Assembly: GCA_002308615.1 (NCBI GenBank)
Contig: DBWC01000136.1
Span: 1,929 to 20,964 of the forward strand
Direction of reading: 5' to 3'
Length of the DNA stretch: 19,036 nucleotides
From: Clostridiales bacterium UBA1248
GTDB taxonomy: Bacteria; Bacillota; Clostridia; Oscillospirales; CAG-272
In this document: positions 1 to 7,873 of the stretch, piece after piece
Layout: each line of letters opens with the position of its first letter
How positions within the stretch are numbered: the stretch's first letter is position 1
The notes under the pieces: model-generated
Databases searched by the model: none
What the model saw: the letters and a program-made list of their open reading frames with translations, nothing else
Told to the model about the DNA's origin: nothing
Made by a program: the position numbers and the translations under genes

Positions 1-240
1 AAGAACCCGAAGCTGCTGCTCTGCGACGAGCTGACCGGCGCGCTCGATACGAGATCGTCCCGTTCGGTGCTGAAATTCATCGAAAAGATCAACAATCAGT
101 ACGGCACGACGACTCTGATCATCACGCACAACGAGTCGATAGCGGACCTTGCCGATACCGTCGTGCGCATCCGCGACGGAAAGATCGCCTCTGTCACCGA
201 AAACGCAAAAAAGCGGACTGCCGACGAGATAGAACTGTGA
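1..240 (+). CDS. ABC transporter ATP-binding protein, C-terminal end (partial)
   Basis: The window opens inside this gene; 79 codons remain before the TGA at 238-240. What is left is the end of a nucleotide-binding domain of the MacB/LolD type. The Walker B/D-loop segment LLLCDELTGALD lies at residues 6-17 of the fragment and the H-loop histidine in LIITHN about 30 residues later. Relatives usually have CDEPTGALD, so leucine replaces proline here; the Walker B acidic pair Asp-Glu is kept. The ATPase would sit on the cytoplasmic face and power the FtsX-type permease that starts 7 bases downstream. Substrate is unknown. The Walker A and signature motifs lie outside the window. Confidence 0.93.
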   Translation, partial: KNPKLLLCDELTGALDTRSSRSVLKFIEKINNQYGTTTLIITHNESIADLADTVVRIRDGKIASVTENAKKRTADEIEL

Positions 241-247
241 GGCGCCT

Positions 248-2473
248 ATGAAACTGAACAAGAGATACGTCCGCAGTATCAAAGCCAATCTTCCGTTTTA
301 TATCGCCGCGTCGGTCCTGACGATGGTGACGCTTCTGATGTTCTACCTTTTCTATATCGCGGGTACTGGCATAAACGCATACGGAGACGAGTTCTTCTCA
401 AAATACAAGCTTGAGAGCGCGACGTTTTCAACGTATAAAGAGATACCCGACGAAGAGTTGTCGGCGCTTGAAAGCAAATACGGCGTCACGCTTGAAAAGG
501 AGCGTTTCGCCGGTGTCGACGACGGCGACGTGCGTGTCCGTGTTTTTGCTCCGAACAAAAAGATCGATCTGTACGAGATACAGGATGGGCGTGATCTGAG
601 ATCGGACGGCGAAGTCCTGATCTCGGCGGGATACGCTGTTGAAAACGGTGTGAAACCCGGCGATAAAATAAAGATAGGCGGTAAGGAATATACCGTCGCG
701 GGAACGTTTCTGCGTCCGGATTACCTCTATATGGTCGAAAACGAATCGGACGATTACAAAAACGTGACGTCGTTCTTTCTCGCTTATATGACAAAAAACG
801 AGTTTGCCGCGCGTTTCGGCGGCGGAAGTATCAACAACAAAGTAATATACGGTGCGGGTACTGATGAAACCGCTTTCCGCAAACAGGTCAATGAAGATTA
901 TTTCATGTCCGGTTATCTCGCGGCGGCGAACAACAAACGCGTAACCTTCGTTCACGAGCAGGCGGATATGTTCCTTATGTCTTCTTGGTTCATCCTTGTG
1001 ATCTTCCCACTGCTCACCGTGGCGCTCGTTTGTATCCTGCTCGGCCGCCGCATCCGCGCGGAGCAGAAGCTGATCGGCACGCTTTCGGCGCTCGGGTATG
1101 AAAAATCGAAGCTGATGCGCCATTACAGTCTGTTCGCGCTGATCCCGGGCGTTATCGGAGGACTTCTGACCTCCGTTGCCGCGCTGATCCTGTCCGCACC
1201 GTTCGGCTCACTCGGGCTTGCCGATTACGAGCCGATGAAGCCGGAGTTTCATCTGCCGGTATGGGTGGCGGTCGCCGGCGTCGTGATCCCGGCACTGATC
1301 TACTACTTCGCCGCCATGCTCCGCGTTCGCAGACTTCTTTCCGAAGATACGGTCAAGCTGCTTGCCGGACAGGTCGGAAATGATGCGAAGAGCCGCAGGA
1401 TACTGTCGCGTAAAAAAGCGCCGATCAAACGTAAATTCGCGGTCAGGCAGCTGATCGGAAGTCCCGGGAGGAGCTTCGTGATCTTTCTCGGGATCTTCCT
1501 CGGAGCTATGATCGTCGCGTTCGCGTTTTCGTTCATCGATTCCGTGAAAGCGGTGGGCGTGCAGGCGCACGGCGAATTCGGCAGCTTCAAATACGAATAC
1601 ATACTGAATACGCTCAAAGACGGCAGACCCGAAGACGGAGAAGCCGTGTTCGCCCTGCCATATGAGGATAAAGAAGCGCGCCGTTTCACTTTGATGGGAC
1701 TGGACGGCGACGCCGTACTCTGGAACAGGACGCTGACAAGCGGCGAAAGTGCCGACACCGACAATGGCTTTTATATCACCACCCTTTTTGAAGAGATCTT
1801 CGGCGTTCACAAGGGAGATTCCTTTACCTTCCGCAGCATAGCAACACTTGAGGAAAAGACCGTCAGGATCGACGGCGTGATCAAAAACGGGTATCAAAGT
1901 TATATCCTCACCTCGCGCGAAAAGGTCGCAAAGATCGCGGGCGTGGAGGGCGAGCATTATAACGCCGTTCTTTCCGATAAAGCGCTCGGATATAAAAGCG
2001 AAGAAGTAACGGAGATCATTTCCGACAAGACTTACGAGGTGCAGATGGACAATATGATGACCGCCATGGGCGGGCTGATCTACGCGTTTATGATCATCGG
2101 TATGATCGTCTGTATCGCCTCGCTTTACGCCACGATCAACACGGTGATCGCGGAAAACAGCCATAATATCTCGATGCTGAAGGTGCTGGGCTATGAGAAC
2201 AGGCGGATCAATTCGATGATCTTGTCGTCCAATCACCTGCTTCTGATCCCCGGCATCGCGCTCGGGATCGCCGCCGCGTACGGCGTTATGGCGTGGTACT
2301 GTGCTGAATTCGTGGAAGTGGAAAGCATCATCATCCCGGCGACGCTTTATCCGCAAAGTATCCTTTACACGGCGCTCATCACAACCGCGAGCTATATCAT
2401 CTCGCTTCTGCTCCTTCGCCGCAAGGTCGATCGCACCGATATGATCGCGGCGCTCAAGGACGGACGCGAATAA
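248..2473 (+). CDS. FtsX-family ABC transporter permease (two FtsX domains)
   Basis: A 741-residue integral membrane protein, the permease partner of the ATPase just upstream. I count about eight membrane segments: near residues 15-38, 240-263, 292-315, 336-360, 409-431, 604-635, 665-685 and 703-724. The first and fifth are each followed by a large soluble region (about 40-238 and 432-603), presumably outside the cell. Each half carries a cytoplasmic loop resembling the FtsX core, LIGTLSALGYEKSKLM and ISMLKVLGYENRRINS, which I take as an internal duplication. Such permeases extrude or release lipoproteins, peptides or antibiotics rather than move small solutes through a channel. GAGG at 239-242 precedes the ATG by 5 bases and overlaps the previous stop, which suggests translational coupling. 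Family confidence is high; substrate is not readable. Confidence 0.92.
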   Translation: MKLNKRYVRSIKANLPFYIAASVLTMVTLLMFYLFYIAGTGINAYGDEFFSKYKLESATFSTYKEIPDEELSALESKYGVTLEKERFAGVDDGDVRVRVFAPNKKIDLYEIQDGRDLRSDGEVLISAGYAVENGVKPGDKIKIGGKEYTVAGTFLRPDYLYMVENESDDYKNVTSFFLAYMTKNEFAARFGGGSINNKVIYGAGTDETAFRKQVNEDYFMSGYLAAANNKRVTFVHEQADMFLMSSWFILVIFPLLTVALVCILLGRRIRAEQKLIGTLSALGYEKSKLMRHYSLFALIPGVIGGLLTSVAALILSAPFGSLGLADYEPMKPEFHLPVWVAVAGVVIPALIYYFAAMLRVRRLLSEDTVKLLAGQVGNDAKSRRILSRKKAPIKRKFAVRQLIGSPGRSFVIFLGIFLGAMIVAFAFSFIDSVKAVGVQAHGEFGSFKYEYILNTLKDGRPEDGEAVFALPYEDKEARRFTLMGLDGDAVLWNRTLTSGESADTDNGFYITTLFEEIFGVHKGDSFTFRSIATLEEKTVRIDGVIKNGYQSYILTSREKVAKIAGVEGEHYNAVLSDKALGYKSEEVTEIISDKTYEVQMDNMMTAMGGLIYAFMIIGMIVCIASLYATINTVIAENSHNISMLKVLGYENRRINSMILSSNHLLLIPGIALGIAAAYGVMAWYCAEFVEVESIIIPATLYPQSILYTALITTASYIISLLLLRRKVDRTDMIAALKDGRE

Positions 2474-2488
2474 AAAAGGAGGTTTATC

Positions 2489-2869
2489 TTGAAAAAACTG
2501 CACAGATCCGGTGAGGATTATCTGGAAACAGTCCTGATCCTGCAGAAGAAAAACGGTTCCGTCCGTTCGGTCGACGTGGCGGATTATCTGAAAGTAACGA
2601 GACCGAGCGTCAGCCGCGCGATCAGTATATTGAAAGACGGCGGATTTCTTCTGATGAACGGCGACAAGACGCTTTCTTTGACAGAGATCGGAGCCGACGT
2701 GGCGGAGCGCGTTTACGAAAAGCACTGCGTGCTGAAAGACCGCCTCGTTTCGCTCGGCGTCGATCCCGAGATCGCGGAGCAGGACGCCTGCGGAATAGAA
2801 CATATCATAAGTTATGAATCTTTTGAAAAAATAAAAGCGCTTTGGATGAAGCCGGTAACCGGCGATTGA
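2489..2869 (+). CDS. DtxR/MntR-family metal-dependent transcriptional regulator
   Basis: A 126-residue regulator beginning with TTG, placed by a strong AAAAAAGGAGG ribosome site at 2472-2482. The N-terminal part holds the winged helix (recognition helix near TRPSVSRAISIL, residues 37-48). A helical metal-binding and dimerisation half follows. By my alignment to MntR and DtxR from memory, the primary metal ligands would be Asp10, Glu13, His79, Cys101, Glu104 and His105. Asp10 is the MntR-type residue, whereas Cys101 sits where MntR has Glu and DtxR has Cys. The DtxR ancillary ligand Glu83 appears to be Lys83. There is no SH3-like third domain, as in MntR. It lies between an ABC permease and an ABC exporter pair, so it probably controls this operon in response to iron or manganese; the metal is inferred, not shown. 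Confidence 0.88.
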   Translation: MKKLHRSGEDYLETVLILQKKNGSVRSVDVADYLKVTRPSVSRAISILKDGGFLLMNGDKTLSLTEIGADVAERVYEKHCVLKDRLVSLGVDPEIAEQDACGIEHIISYESFEKIKALWMKPVTGD

Positions 2870-2915
2870 AAACAAGAGATAAAAATTGCGAATAAACCGA
2901 AATGAGGCTGATTTT

Positions 2916-4718
2916 ATGAAAGAAAAAAAACAAAATGAGATTGTAGAGCTGCTCGGCTATGCCGGGAAATACAAATGGCTGACGTTTTTGGGGATGTTTT
3001 TGTCAGCCGTCGCCATGATCATGGGGATGATCCCGTATATCTGCATCTGGCTCGCGGCGCGCGATCTGATCGCCGTCGCGCCGAACTGGACCGAGGCGAC
3101 GAATATAGGTACGTACGGCTGGATGGCGTTCGGATTTTCCTTCGGCGGTATCATCGTATATTTCGCCGCGCTGATGTGCACGCATCTTTCGGCGTTCCGC
3201 ACCGCCGCGAATATTCGCAAACAGGGCGTCGCTCACCTGATGAAAACGCCGCTCGGCTTTTTTGACAACAACGCGTCAGGTCTGCTTCGCAACCGTCTTG
3301 ACGGCGGCGCGGGAGAGACGGAAACGCTGCTCGCGCACAACCTCGCCGACATCGTCGGCACGGCGGCAATGTTTGTCGGAATGCTCGTTCTGATGTTTGT
3401 TTTTGACTGGCGTATGGGCGCGGCGTGTCTTGTCGCCGCCGTGATATCCGTTCTTGCGATGTTTTCGATGATGGGCGGCAAGAACGCGAAGCTGATGATG
3501 GAGTATCAAACCGCGCAGGACGTGATGAGCAAAGCCGGCACGGAATACGTGCGCGGCATTCCCGTCGTCAAGGTCTTTCAGCAGACGGTGTACTCCTTCA
3601 AGGCGTTCAAAGCGGCGATAGAGGATTACAGCGCCAAAGCCGAACGGTATACCGGAGGCGTCTGCCGCGTGCCTCAGTCGGTCAACCTTACCGCTACGGA
3701 AGGCGTCTTCATCTTCCTCGTCCCCGCGGTGCTTCTGATCGCGCCGTCCGCGCTGGCAAACGGTGATTTTGCCGGCTTTATCACGAATTTCGCGTTCTAC
3801 GCGGTGTTCTCCGCGATCGTTTCCACGGCGCTCGCACGTATCATGTTCGCTTCCGCCGGTCTGATGCTTGCCAAAACGGCGCTCGCCCGCATCGACACGG
3901 TCATGAACGCGCCGACGCTTGAGATAACTTGTGATCCGAAAGCGCCGAAGGACAACGGCGTACAGTTCAAAGACGTTACCTTCACTTACGACGGCGCGGG
4001 GCTTCCGGCGCTCGATCACGTTTCGTTCAAGGTCCTGCCCGGTCAGACGGTGGCGCTGGTCGGTCCGTCGGGAGGAGGAAAGACGACGGCGGCAAGTCTG
4101 ATCCCGCGCTTTTGGGACGTTTCATCCGGGCAGATCCTTGTCGGCGGCGTCAACGTGAAGGATATCGATCCGCACGTACTGATGGATAAAGTCGCTTTCG
4201 TCTTCCAGAACACCCGCCTTTTCAAGACCTCGATCCTTGAAAACGTGCGCGCCGCGCGTCCGGACGCATCGCGTGAGGAAGTCCTCTCGGCGCTTCACGC
4301 CGCGCAGTGCGACGATATTATAGAAAAGCTCCCGAACGGAATAGACACTCTGATCGGCTCGGAAGGGACGTATCTTTCGGGAGGCGAACAGCAGCGTGTG
4401 GCGCTCGCCCGCGCGATCCTGAAGGACGCGCCGATCATCGTCCTCGACGAAGCGACGGCGTTCGCCGATCCCGAAAACGAGGCGTTGATCCAAAAGGCGC
4501 TGAAAACCTTGACCGAGGGACGCACGGTCATCATGATCGCGCACCGGCTCTCGACCGTAGTCGGAGCCGACAGAATCGTTGTCCTTGAGGGCGGCAAAGT
4601 CGTCGAAGAAGGCACTCACGAAGAGCTTTCCTCGGGCGGCGGACTGTACGAGCGGATGTGGAAGGAATACAATCAGGCGGTCAAATGGAAGATCGCATCC
4701 GTAAAGGAGGGCGCTTGA
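2916..4718 (+). CDS. ABC transporter, fused membrane and ATPase domains (YbtP/IrtA-like half-transporter)
   Basis: A 600-residue half-transporter with a six-helix type-1 exporter membrane domain (about residues 15-315) followed by an ATPase domain. Walker A GPSGGGKT is at 383-390, the signature LSGGEQQ at 487-493, Walker B VLDE with catalytic Glu512, and the H-loop His543. The D-loop region reads DEATAFADPENE instead of the common DEATSALD; from memory this is typical of YbtP/IrtA proteins, which import ferric siderophores although they have the exporter fold. I place the start at ATG 2916, which has TGAGG 8 bases upstream; an in-frame TTG at 2886 would add ten residues but lacks a good ribosome site. 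It is followed after one base by a second, different half-transporter, so a heterodimer is expected. Siderophore import is inferred; multidrug or peptide export is the alternative. Confidence 0.9.
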   Translation: MKEKKQNEIVELLGYAGKYKWLTFLGMFLSAVAMIMGMIPYICIWLAARDLIAVAPNWTEATNIGTYGWMAFGFSFGGIIVYFAALMCTHLSAFRTAANIRKQGVAHLMKTPLGFFDNNASGLLRNRLDGGAGETETLLAHNLADIVGTAAMFVGMLVLMFVFDWRMGAACLVAAVISVLAMFSMMGGKNAKLMMEYQTAQDVMSKAGTEYVRGIPVVKVFQQTVYSFKAFKAAIEDYSAKAERYTGGVCRVPQSVNLTATEGVFIFLVPAVLLIAPSALANGDFAGFITNFAFYAVFSAIVSTALARIMFASAGLMLAKTALARIDTVMNAPTLEITCDPKAPKDNGVQFKDVTFTYDGAGLPALDHVSFKVLPGQTVALVGPSGGGKTTAASLIPRFWDVSSGQILVGGVNVKDIDPHVLMDKVAFVFQNTRLFKTSILENVRAARPDASREEVLSALHAAQCDDIIEKLPNGIDTLIGSEGTYLSGGEQQRVALARAILKDAPIIVLDEATAFADPENEALIQKALKTLTEGRTVIMIAHRLSTVVGADRIVVLEGGKVVEEGTHEELSSGGGLYERMWKEYNQAVKWKIASVKEGA

Positions 4719-4719
4719 A

Positions 4720-6462
4720 ATGATGGGAAAAAAGCTTCAGAAGAAATACGCGCTGACCGATAAGGGGCTCCGAAACACGAGAGTCGGCGCCGCGTGGACG
4801 GTCGTCGTCAATCTGCTTATGATGGCGGGAATGGGGATCTTATATTTTCTCTTGCAAAAGTATATGAATACGCTGACGGGCGGCGACGCCCTGCCGAACG
4901 CATGGCTTTTTATCGGGCTTGTCGCCGCGTTTGTGGTTTTGTCGTTTATCACGCACCTGCAGCAGTATCATAATACCTACGGACTTGTTTACAGAGAGAT
5001 AAAAGACACGCGCATCACGCTCGCGGAGCGTCTGCGCCGCCTTCCGCTCGGTTATTTTGGAAAACGCGATCTCGCCGATCTGACCGAGACCGTCATGGGC
5101 GACGTCAACCGCCTCGAGCACGTCTGGTCTCACTGCCTCGGTTACCTTTACGGAGCGTATATCTCAACGGCGATCATCGCGGTCGTGCTGTTTATCTACG
5201 ACTGGCGCATGGCGATCGCCTGCCTGTGGGGCGTTCCGGTCGCTTTCATCCTGCTTTTCGGAAGCAGAAAGCTGCAGAAGCGCGCCTCCGTAAAACTGAA
5301 ATCAGACGCTCTGGCGGTATCCGACAATATTCAGGAATCGCTTGAGAATATCCGCGAGATCAGGGCGACCAACCGCGAAAAGGATTATCTTGACCGGCTT
5401 TACAAAAAGATCGACAGATTTGAAAAAACGAACAGAAAAGGCGAGCTTGTGACCGGTTTGTTCGTCAACGGCGCTTCCGTCATCATGCGCCTCGGCGTCG
5501 CCACGACGATCCTCACGGGTGCTTCGCTTATCCTGTCCGGAAAGATCGACTTTATGCTGATGTTCATGTTCCTTATGGTCATCACCCGCGTTTACGCCCC
5601 GTTCGATCAGGCTCTCGCGCTGATCGCGGAGATGTTCGTCTCGCAGGTCTCGGCAAGCCGTCTCAATGAAATTTACGACACGCCGACGGCGGAAGGATCG
5701 GAAAAATTCACGCCAAACGGACACGATATCGTTTTTGAAAACGTTTCCTTCGCCTACGACGACCACGAGGTACTGAACGGCGTCAGCTTTACCGCAAAGG
5801 AAGGAGAGGTAACGGCGCTCGTCGGTCCCTCCGGCTCCGGAAAGAGCACTTGCGCACGTCTCGCGGCGCGGTTGTGGGATATAAACGGCGGAAAGATAAA
5901 AGTCGGCGGCGTGGATATTTCGACCGTTGATCCCGAGGTTTTACTCACCGATTATTCGATGGTATTTCAGGACGTCGTGCTGTTTGACGATACCGTTATG
6001 GAAAATATCCGCCTCGGCAAACACGGCGCGACAGACGAGGAGGTCCTCGCGGCGGCAAAGGCGGCGAACTGCGACGAGTTCGTATCCCGTCTTCCCGAAG
6101 GATACGCGACGCCGATCGGCGAAAACGGCGCAAAGCTTTCGGGCGGCGAACGTCAGCGCATCTCCATCGCCCGGGCATTATTGAAAGGCGCTCCCATCGT
6201 CCTGCTCGACGAGGCGACCGCTTCGCTTGACGTGGAAAACGAAACGAAAGTGCAGGAAGCGCTTTCCCGCCTTCTTTCCGGCAAGACCGTACTTGTCATT
6301 GCGCACCGTATGCGCACCGTCTCAGGCGCGGACAAGATCGTCGTGCTGAAGGACGGCAAAGTCTGCGAGGAAGGAAGCCCTGAAGACCTTCTGAAAAACG
6401 AAAACGGTATCTTCCGCCGTATGGCGGATCTCCAGTCGGCAAGCGCCGCATGGAGCGTTTGA
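4720..6462 (+). CDS. ABC transporter, fused membrane and ATPase domains (YbtQ/IrtB-like partner)
   Basis: A 580-residue half-transporter that should pair with the protein encoded one base upstream. The membrane domain covers about residues 20-320. In the ATPase domain Walker A GPSGSGKS is at 369-376, signature LSGGERQ at 473-479, Walker B LLDE with catalytic Glu498, D-loop ATASLD, and H-loop His529. Both partners keep a catalytic glutamate and a standard signature, so neither ATP site looks degenerate, unlike many heterodimeric multidrug exporters. AAAGGAGG at 4703-4710 is 9 bases before the first of two consecutive ATG codons. The gene overlaps the possible upstream start of the methyltransferase, which points to one transcript. 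Cargo is unknown; the DtxR-type gene three genes earlier in the run favours a metal complex. Confidence 0.9.
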   Translation: MMGKKLQKKYALTDKGLRNTRVGAAWTVVVNLLMMAGMGILYFLLQKYMNTLTGGDALPNAWLFIGLVAAFVVLSFITHLQQYHNTYGLVYREIKDTRITLAERLRRLPLGYFGKRDLADLTETVMGDVNRLEHVWSHCLGYLYGAYISTAIIAVVLFIYDWRMAIACLWGVPVAFILLFGSRKLQKRASVKLKSDALAVSDNIQESLENIREIRATNREKDYLDRLYKKIDRFEKTNRKGELVTGLFVNGASVIMRLGVATTILTGASLILSGKIDFMLMFMFLMVITRVYAPFDQALALIAEMFVSQVSASRLNEIYDTPTAEGSEKFTPNGHDIVFENVSFAYDDHEVLNGVSFTAKEGEVTALVGPSGSGKSTCARLAARLWDINGGKIKVGGVDISTVDPEVLLTDYSMVFQDVVLFDDTVMENIRLGKHGATDEEVLAAAKAANCDEFVSRLPEGYATPIGENGAKLSGGERQRISIARALLKGAPIVLLDEATASLDVENETKVQEALSRLLSGKTVLVIAHRMRTVSGADKIVVLKDGKVCEEGSPEDLLKNENGIFRRMADLQSASAAWSV

Positions 6463-6464
6463 TT

Positions 6465-7079
6465 ATGAAAAAGAAAACGTGGGACTTATACGCGCCGATC
6501 TATAAACGCGCGATGAAAGCGGATCAGAAGATCTACGATTACATGTACGCCCGCATTCCAGAGGTGATCGAAGGCAAAAAGGTGCTGGAGATCGCAACGG
6601 GACCGGGGCTGCTCGCCAAACACGTCGCGCACGCGGCGTCCGAGATGATCGCCACCGATTATTCGGAGGGAATGATAAAGGAGGCGAAAAAGGGAGAATA
6701 CCCGCCGAACCTCAGATTCGAGATCGCCGACGCAATGGCTCTGCCGTATGAAAACGGTTCCTTTGACGCCGTGCTTATCGCAAACGCCCTGCATATCGTA
6801 CCCGACCCCGAAAAGGCGCTTTCCGAGATCGACCGCGTACTGAAGCCCGGCGGGATACTGATAGCGCCGAACTTCGTGGAGCACAAAGGCACCCTCGGCA
6901 GCCGCATCTGGTCCGGTATTCTGAAACTTGCCGGCGTCCGCTTCGAACACCAGTGGTCGTCAAAAGAGTATCTTGAATTTCTGTCGGTAAACGGCTGGAC
7001 GCCCGTATTCTCGAAGGAAATGCCCGCGAGAATCACGATCATGTATACCGAATGTAAAAAGAAAGAGCAAAGGTTTTAA
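6465..7079 (+). CDS. Class I SAM-dependent methyltransferase (UbiE/phospholipid methyltransferase-like)
   Basis: A 204-residue cytosolic protein with a Rossmann-type SAM-binding core. Motif I is VLEIATGPG at residues 40-48, an acidic post-I strand (MIATDYSEGMI) follows, then FEIADAMALPYENGSFDAVLIANALH, and VLKPGGILIAPNF near the middle. The target is unknown; lipids, quinones or a small secreted metabolite are all possible. I choose ATG 6465 because TGGAG lies 9 bases upstream; an in-frame ATG at 6450 overlaps the preceding ABC gene and has no ribosome site. Its position right behind the transporter pair suggests it modifies the transported compound or the membrane in the same response. No terminator is apparent directly after its stop. 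Confidence 0.85.
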   Translation: MKKKTWDLYAPIYKRAMKADQKIYDYMYARIPEVIEGKKVLEIATGPGLLAKHVAHAASEMIATDYSEGMIKEAKKGEYPPNLRFEIADAMALPYENGSFDAVLIANALHIVPDPEKALSEIDRVLKPGGILIAPNFVEHKGTLGSRIWSGILKLAGVRFEHQWSSKEYLEFLSVNGWTPVFSKEMPARITIMYTECKKKEQRF

Positions 7080-7114
7080 GGCGAAAATAGTTAAAATTAT
7101 TTTCCCGAAAGTAC

Positions 7115-7143
7115 TTGACAAATCTTAGCGAACGGTGTATACT
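7115..7143 (+). promoter_or_regulatory. Sigma-A-type promoter of the tetR gene
   Basis: A perfect -35 TTGACA (7115-7120) is separated by 17 bases from -10 TATACT (7138-7143). The ribosome site AAGGAG at 7175-7180 and a GTG start follow. The promoter lies inside the left arm and loop of the inverted repeat at 7125-7167, as expected for autorepression. Confidence 0.85.
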
Positions 7144-7167
7144 ATAAAAGTAAACACTGTTCGCTAA
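7125..7167. promoter_or_regulatory. Inverted-repeat operator over the tetR promoter
   Basis: The arms 7125-7141 and 7151-7167 are complementary at 15 of 17 positions around a 9-base centre. The outer part of each arm, TTAGCGAAC and GTTCGCTAA, is perfect. It covers the spacer, the -10 box and the predicted transcription start. This is the layout of a TetR-family autoregulatory operator, or of two adjacent half-operators. The GCTAA core recurs in the cluster at 7832-7856. Confidence 0.75.
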
Positions 7168-7188
7168 ACTTTTTAAGGAGTAAAAACC

Positions 7189-7797
7189 GTGCGGAATAAA
7201 GATTATCATCACACAGCGATCATTGAAGCTGCGACTGCTGAATTCATGGAATACGGGTTCAAGGATGCTTCCATGCGGCGTATTGCAAACGCGGTCGGTA
7301 TGAGCGCCGCGGGATTGTATAAACACTTTGCAAGCAAGGAAGAAATGTTTTCGGCTCTCGTGGAGCCGTCATATCAAGGACTTCTATCTCTGTTCGGAAG
7401 CGAAGCGGGCGAGCAGGCAAAGGCCGTCGGTACGGGCGATCTCAGCGGTTTTGAATCCGTCGGCGACGCAAAGCTTGCAATGACGTATATCTACGATCAT
7501 TTGGAAGCTTTTCAGTTGATCGTCTGTAAGTCACAGGGAACAAAGTATGAGGGATTTCTTCACGATATTGCCGTACTTGAGGAAAAAACAACGCTGTCTT
7601 TTATGGAGACGCTGAAAACTCAAGGGGTCCCCATAAAGGAGTTTCGTTTTCCTGAACTTCATCTTTTGACAACGGCAAACATAAACGCGGTGTTTCAGGC
7701 AGTAGAGCACGGCTTCACACGTGAGGAGGCTATGCATTACGCGGACACTCTTGACAGCTTTTTCTCTTTAGCGTGGAGAGAGTTTTTCGGATATTAA
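7189..7797 (+). CDS. TetR/AcrR-family transcriptional regulator
   Basis: A 202-residue protein starting with GTG, 8 bases after AAGGAG. The N-terminal DNA-binding domain is typical of the family: a helix-turn-helix at about residues 28-47 (SMRRIANAVGMSAAGLYKHF) followed by ASKEEMFSALV. The rest, about residues 60-202, is a helical ligand-binding and dimerisation region whose ligand cannot be predicted. The gene has its own promoter inside a large inverted repeat and is followed 77 bases later by an ABC half-transporter gene preceded by related half-sites. It is therefore probably a repressor of itself and of that transporter. The transporter is truncated, so the regulator may now lack its original target or act elsewhere. 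Confidence 0.92.
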   Translation: MRNKDYHHTAIIEAATAEFMEYGFKDASMRRIANAVGMSAAGLYKHFASKEEMFSALVEPSYQGLLSLFGSEAGEQAKAVGTGDLSGFESVGDAKLAMTYIYDHLEAFQLIVCKSQGTKYEGFLHDIAVLEEKTTLSFMETLKTQGVPIKEFRFPELHLLTTANINAVFQAVEHGFTREEAMHYADTLDSFFSLAWREFFGY

Positions 7798-7822
7798 CGC
7801 CTTTTCCTTACCGGAAAGGCGT
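7797..7822 (+). other. Hairpin just after tetR
   Basis: ACGCCTTTTCC and GGAAAGGCGT pair around a short loop with one bulged T. It begins on the last base of the stop codon. It is followed by AAAAATAT, not a T-run, so it is not a canonical intrinsic terminator; it may protect the transcript end or be a weak stop. Confidence 0.45.
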
Positions 7823-7831
7823 AAAAATATA

Positions 7832-7856
7832 GCTAACGGTTAGCAGCTGCTAACCG
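7832..7856. promoter_or_regulatory. Palindrome cluster before the truncated ABC gene (probable TetR operator)
   Basis: Two palindromes overlap. GCTAACGGTTAGC (7832-7844) is symmetric about its central G, and CGGTTAGCAGCTGCTAACCG (7837-7856) is a perfect 20-base palindrome. This gives three alternating GCTAAC/GTTAGC half-sites in 25 bases. They share GCTAA/TTAGC with the operator at 7125-7167. The cluster ends 4 bases before the GGAGGTG ribosome site at 7860-7866, so a bound repressor would block transcription into the gene. Confidence 0.7.
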
Positions 7857-7873
7857 ATTGGAGGTGTTTTAAT

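Noticed and set aside
1208..2875. A 555-codon open frame on the minus strand opposite the FtsX permease and the DtxR-type gene
   Set aside because: It is antisense to two well-supported genes, is rich in His, Arg and Asp in the manner of a shadow frame, and shows no recognisable domain.
7083..7104. GAAAATA/TATTTTC hairpin between the methyltransferase and tetR
   Set aside because: The stem is entirely A/T apart from one pair and has no T-run, so it is not a convincing terminator or operator.
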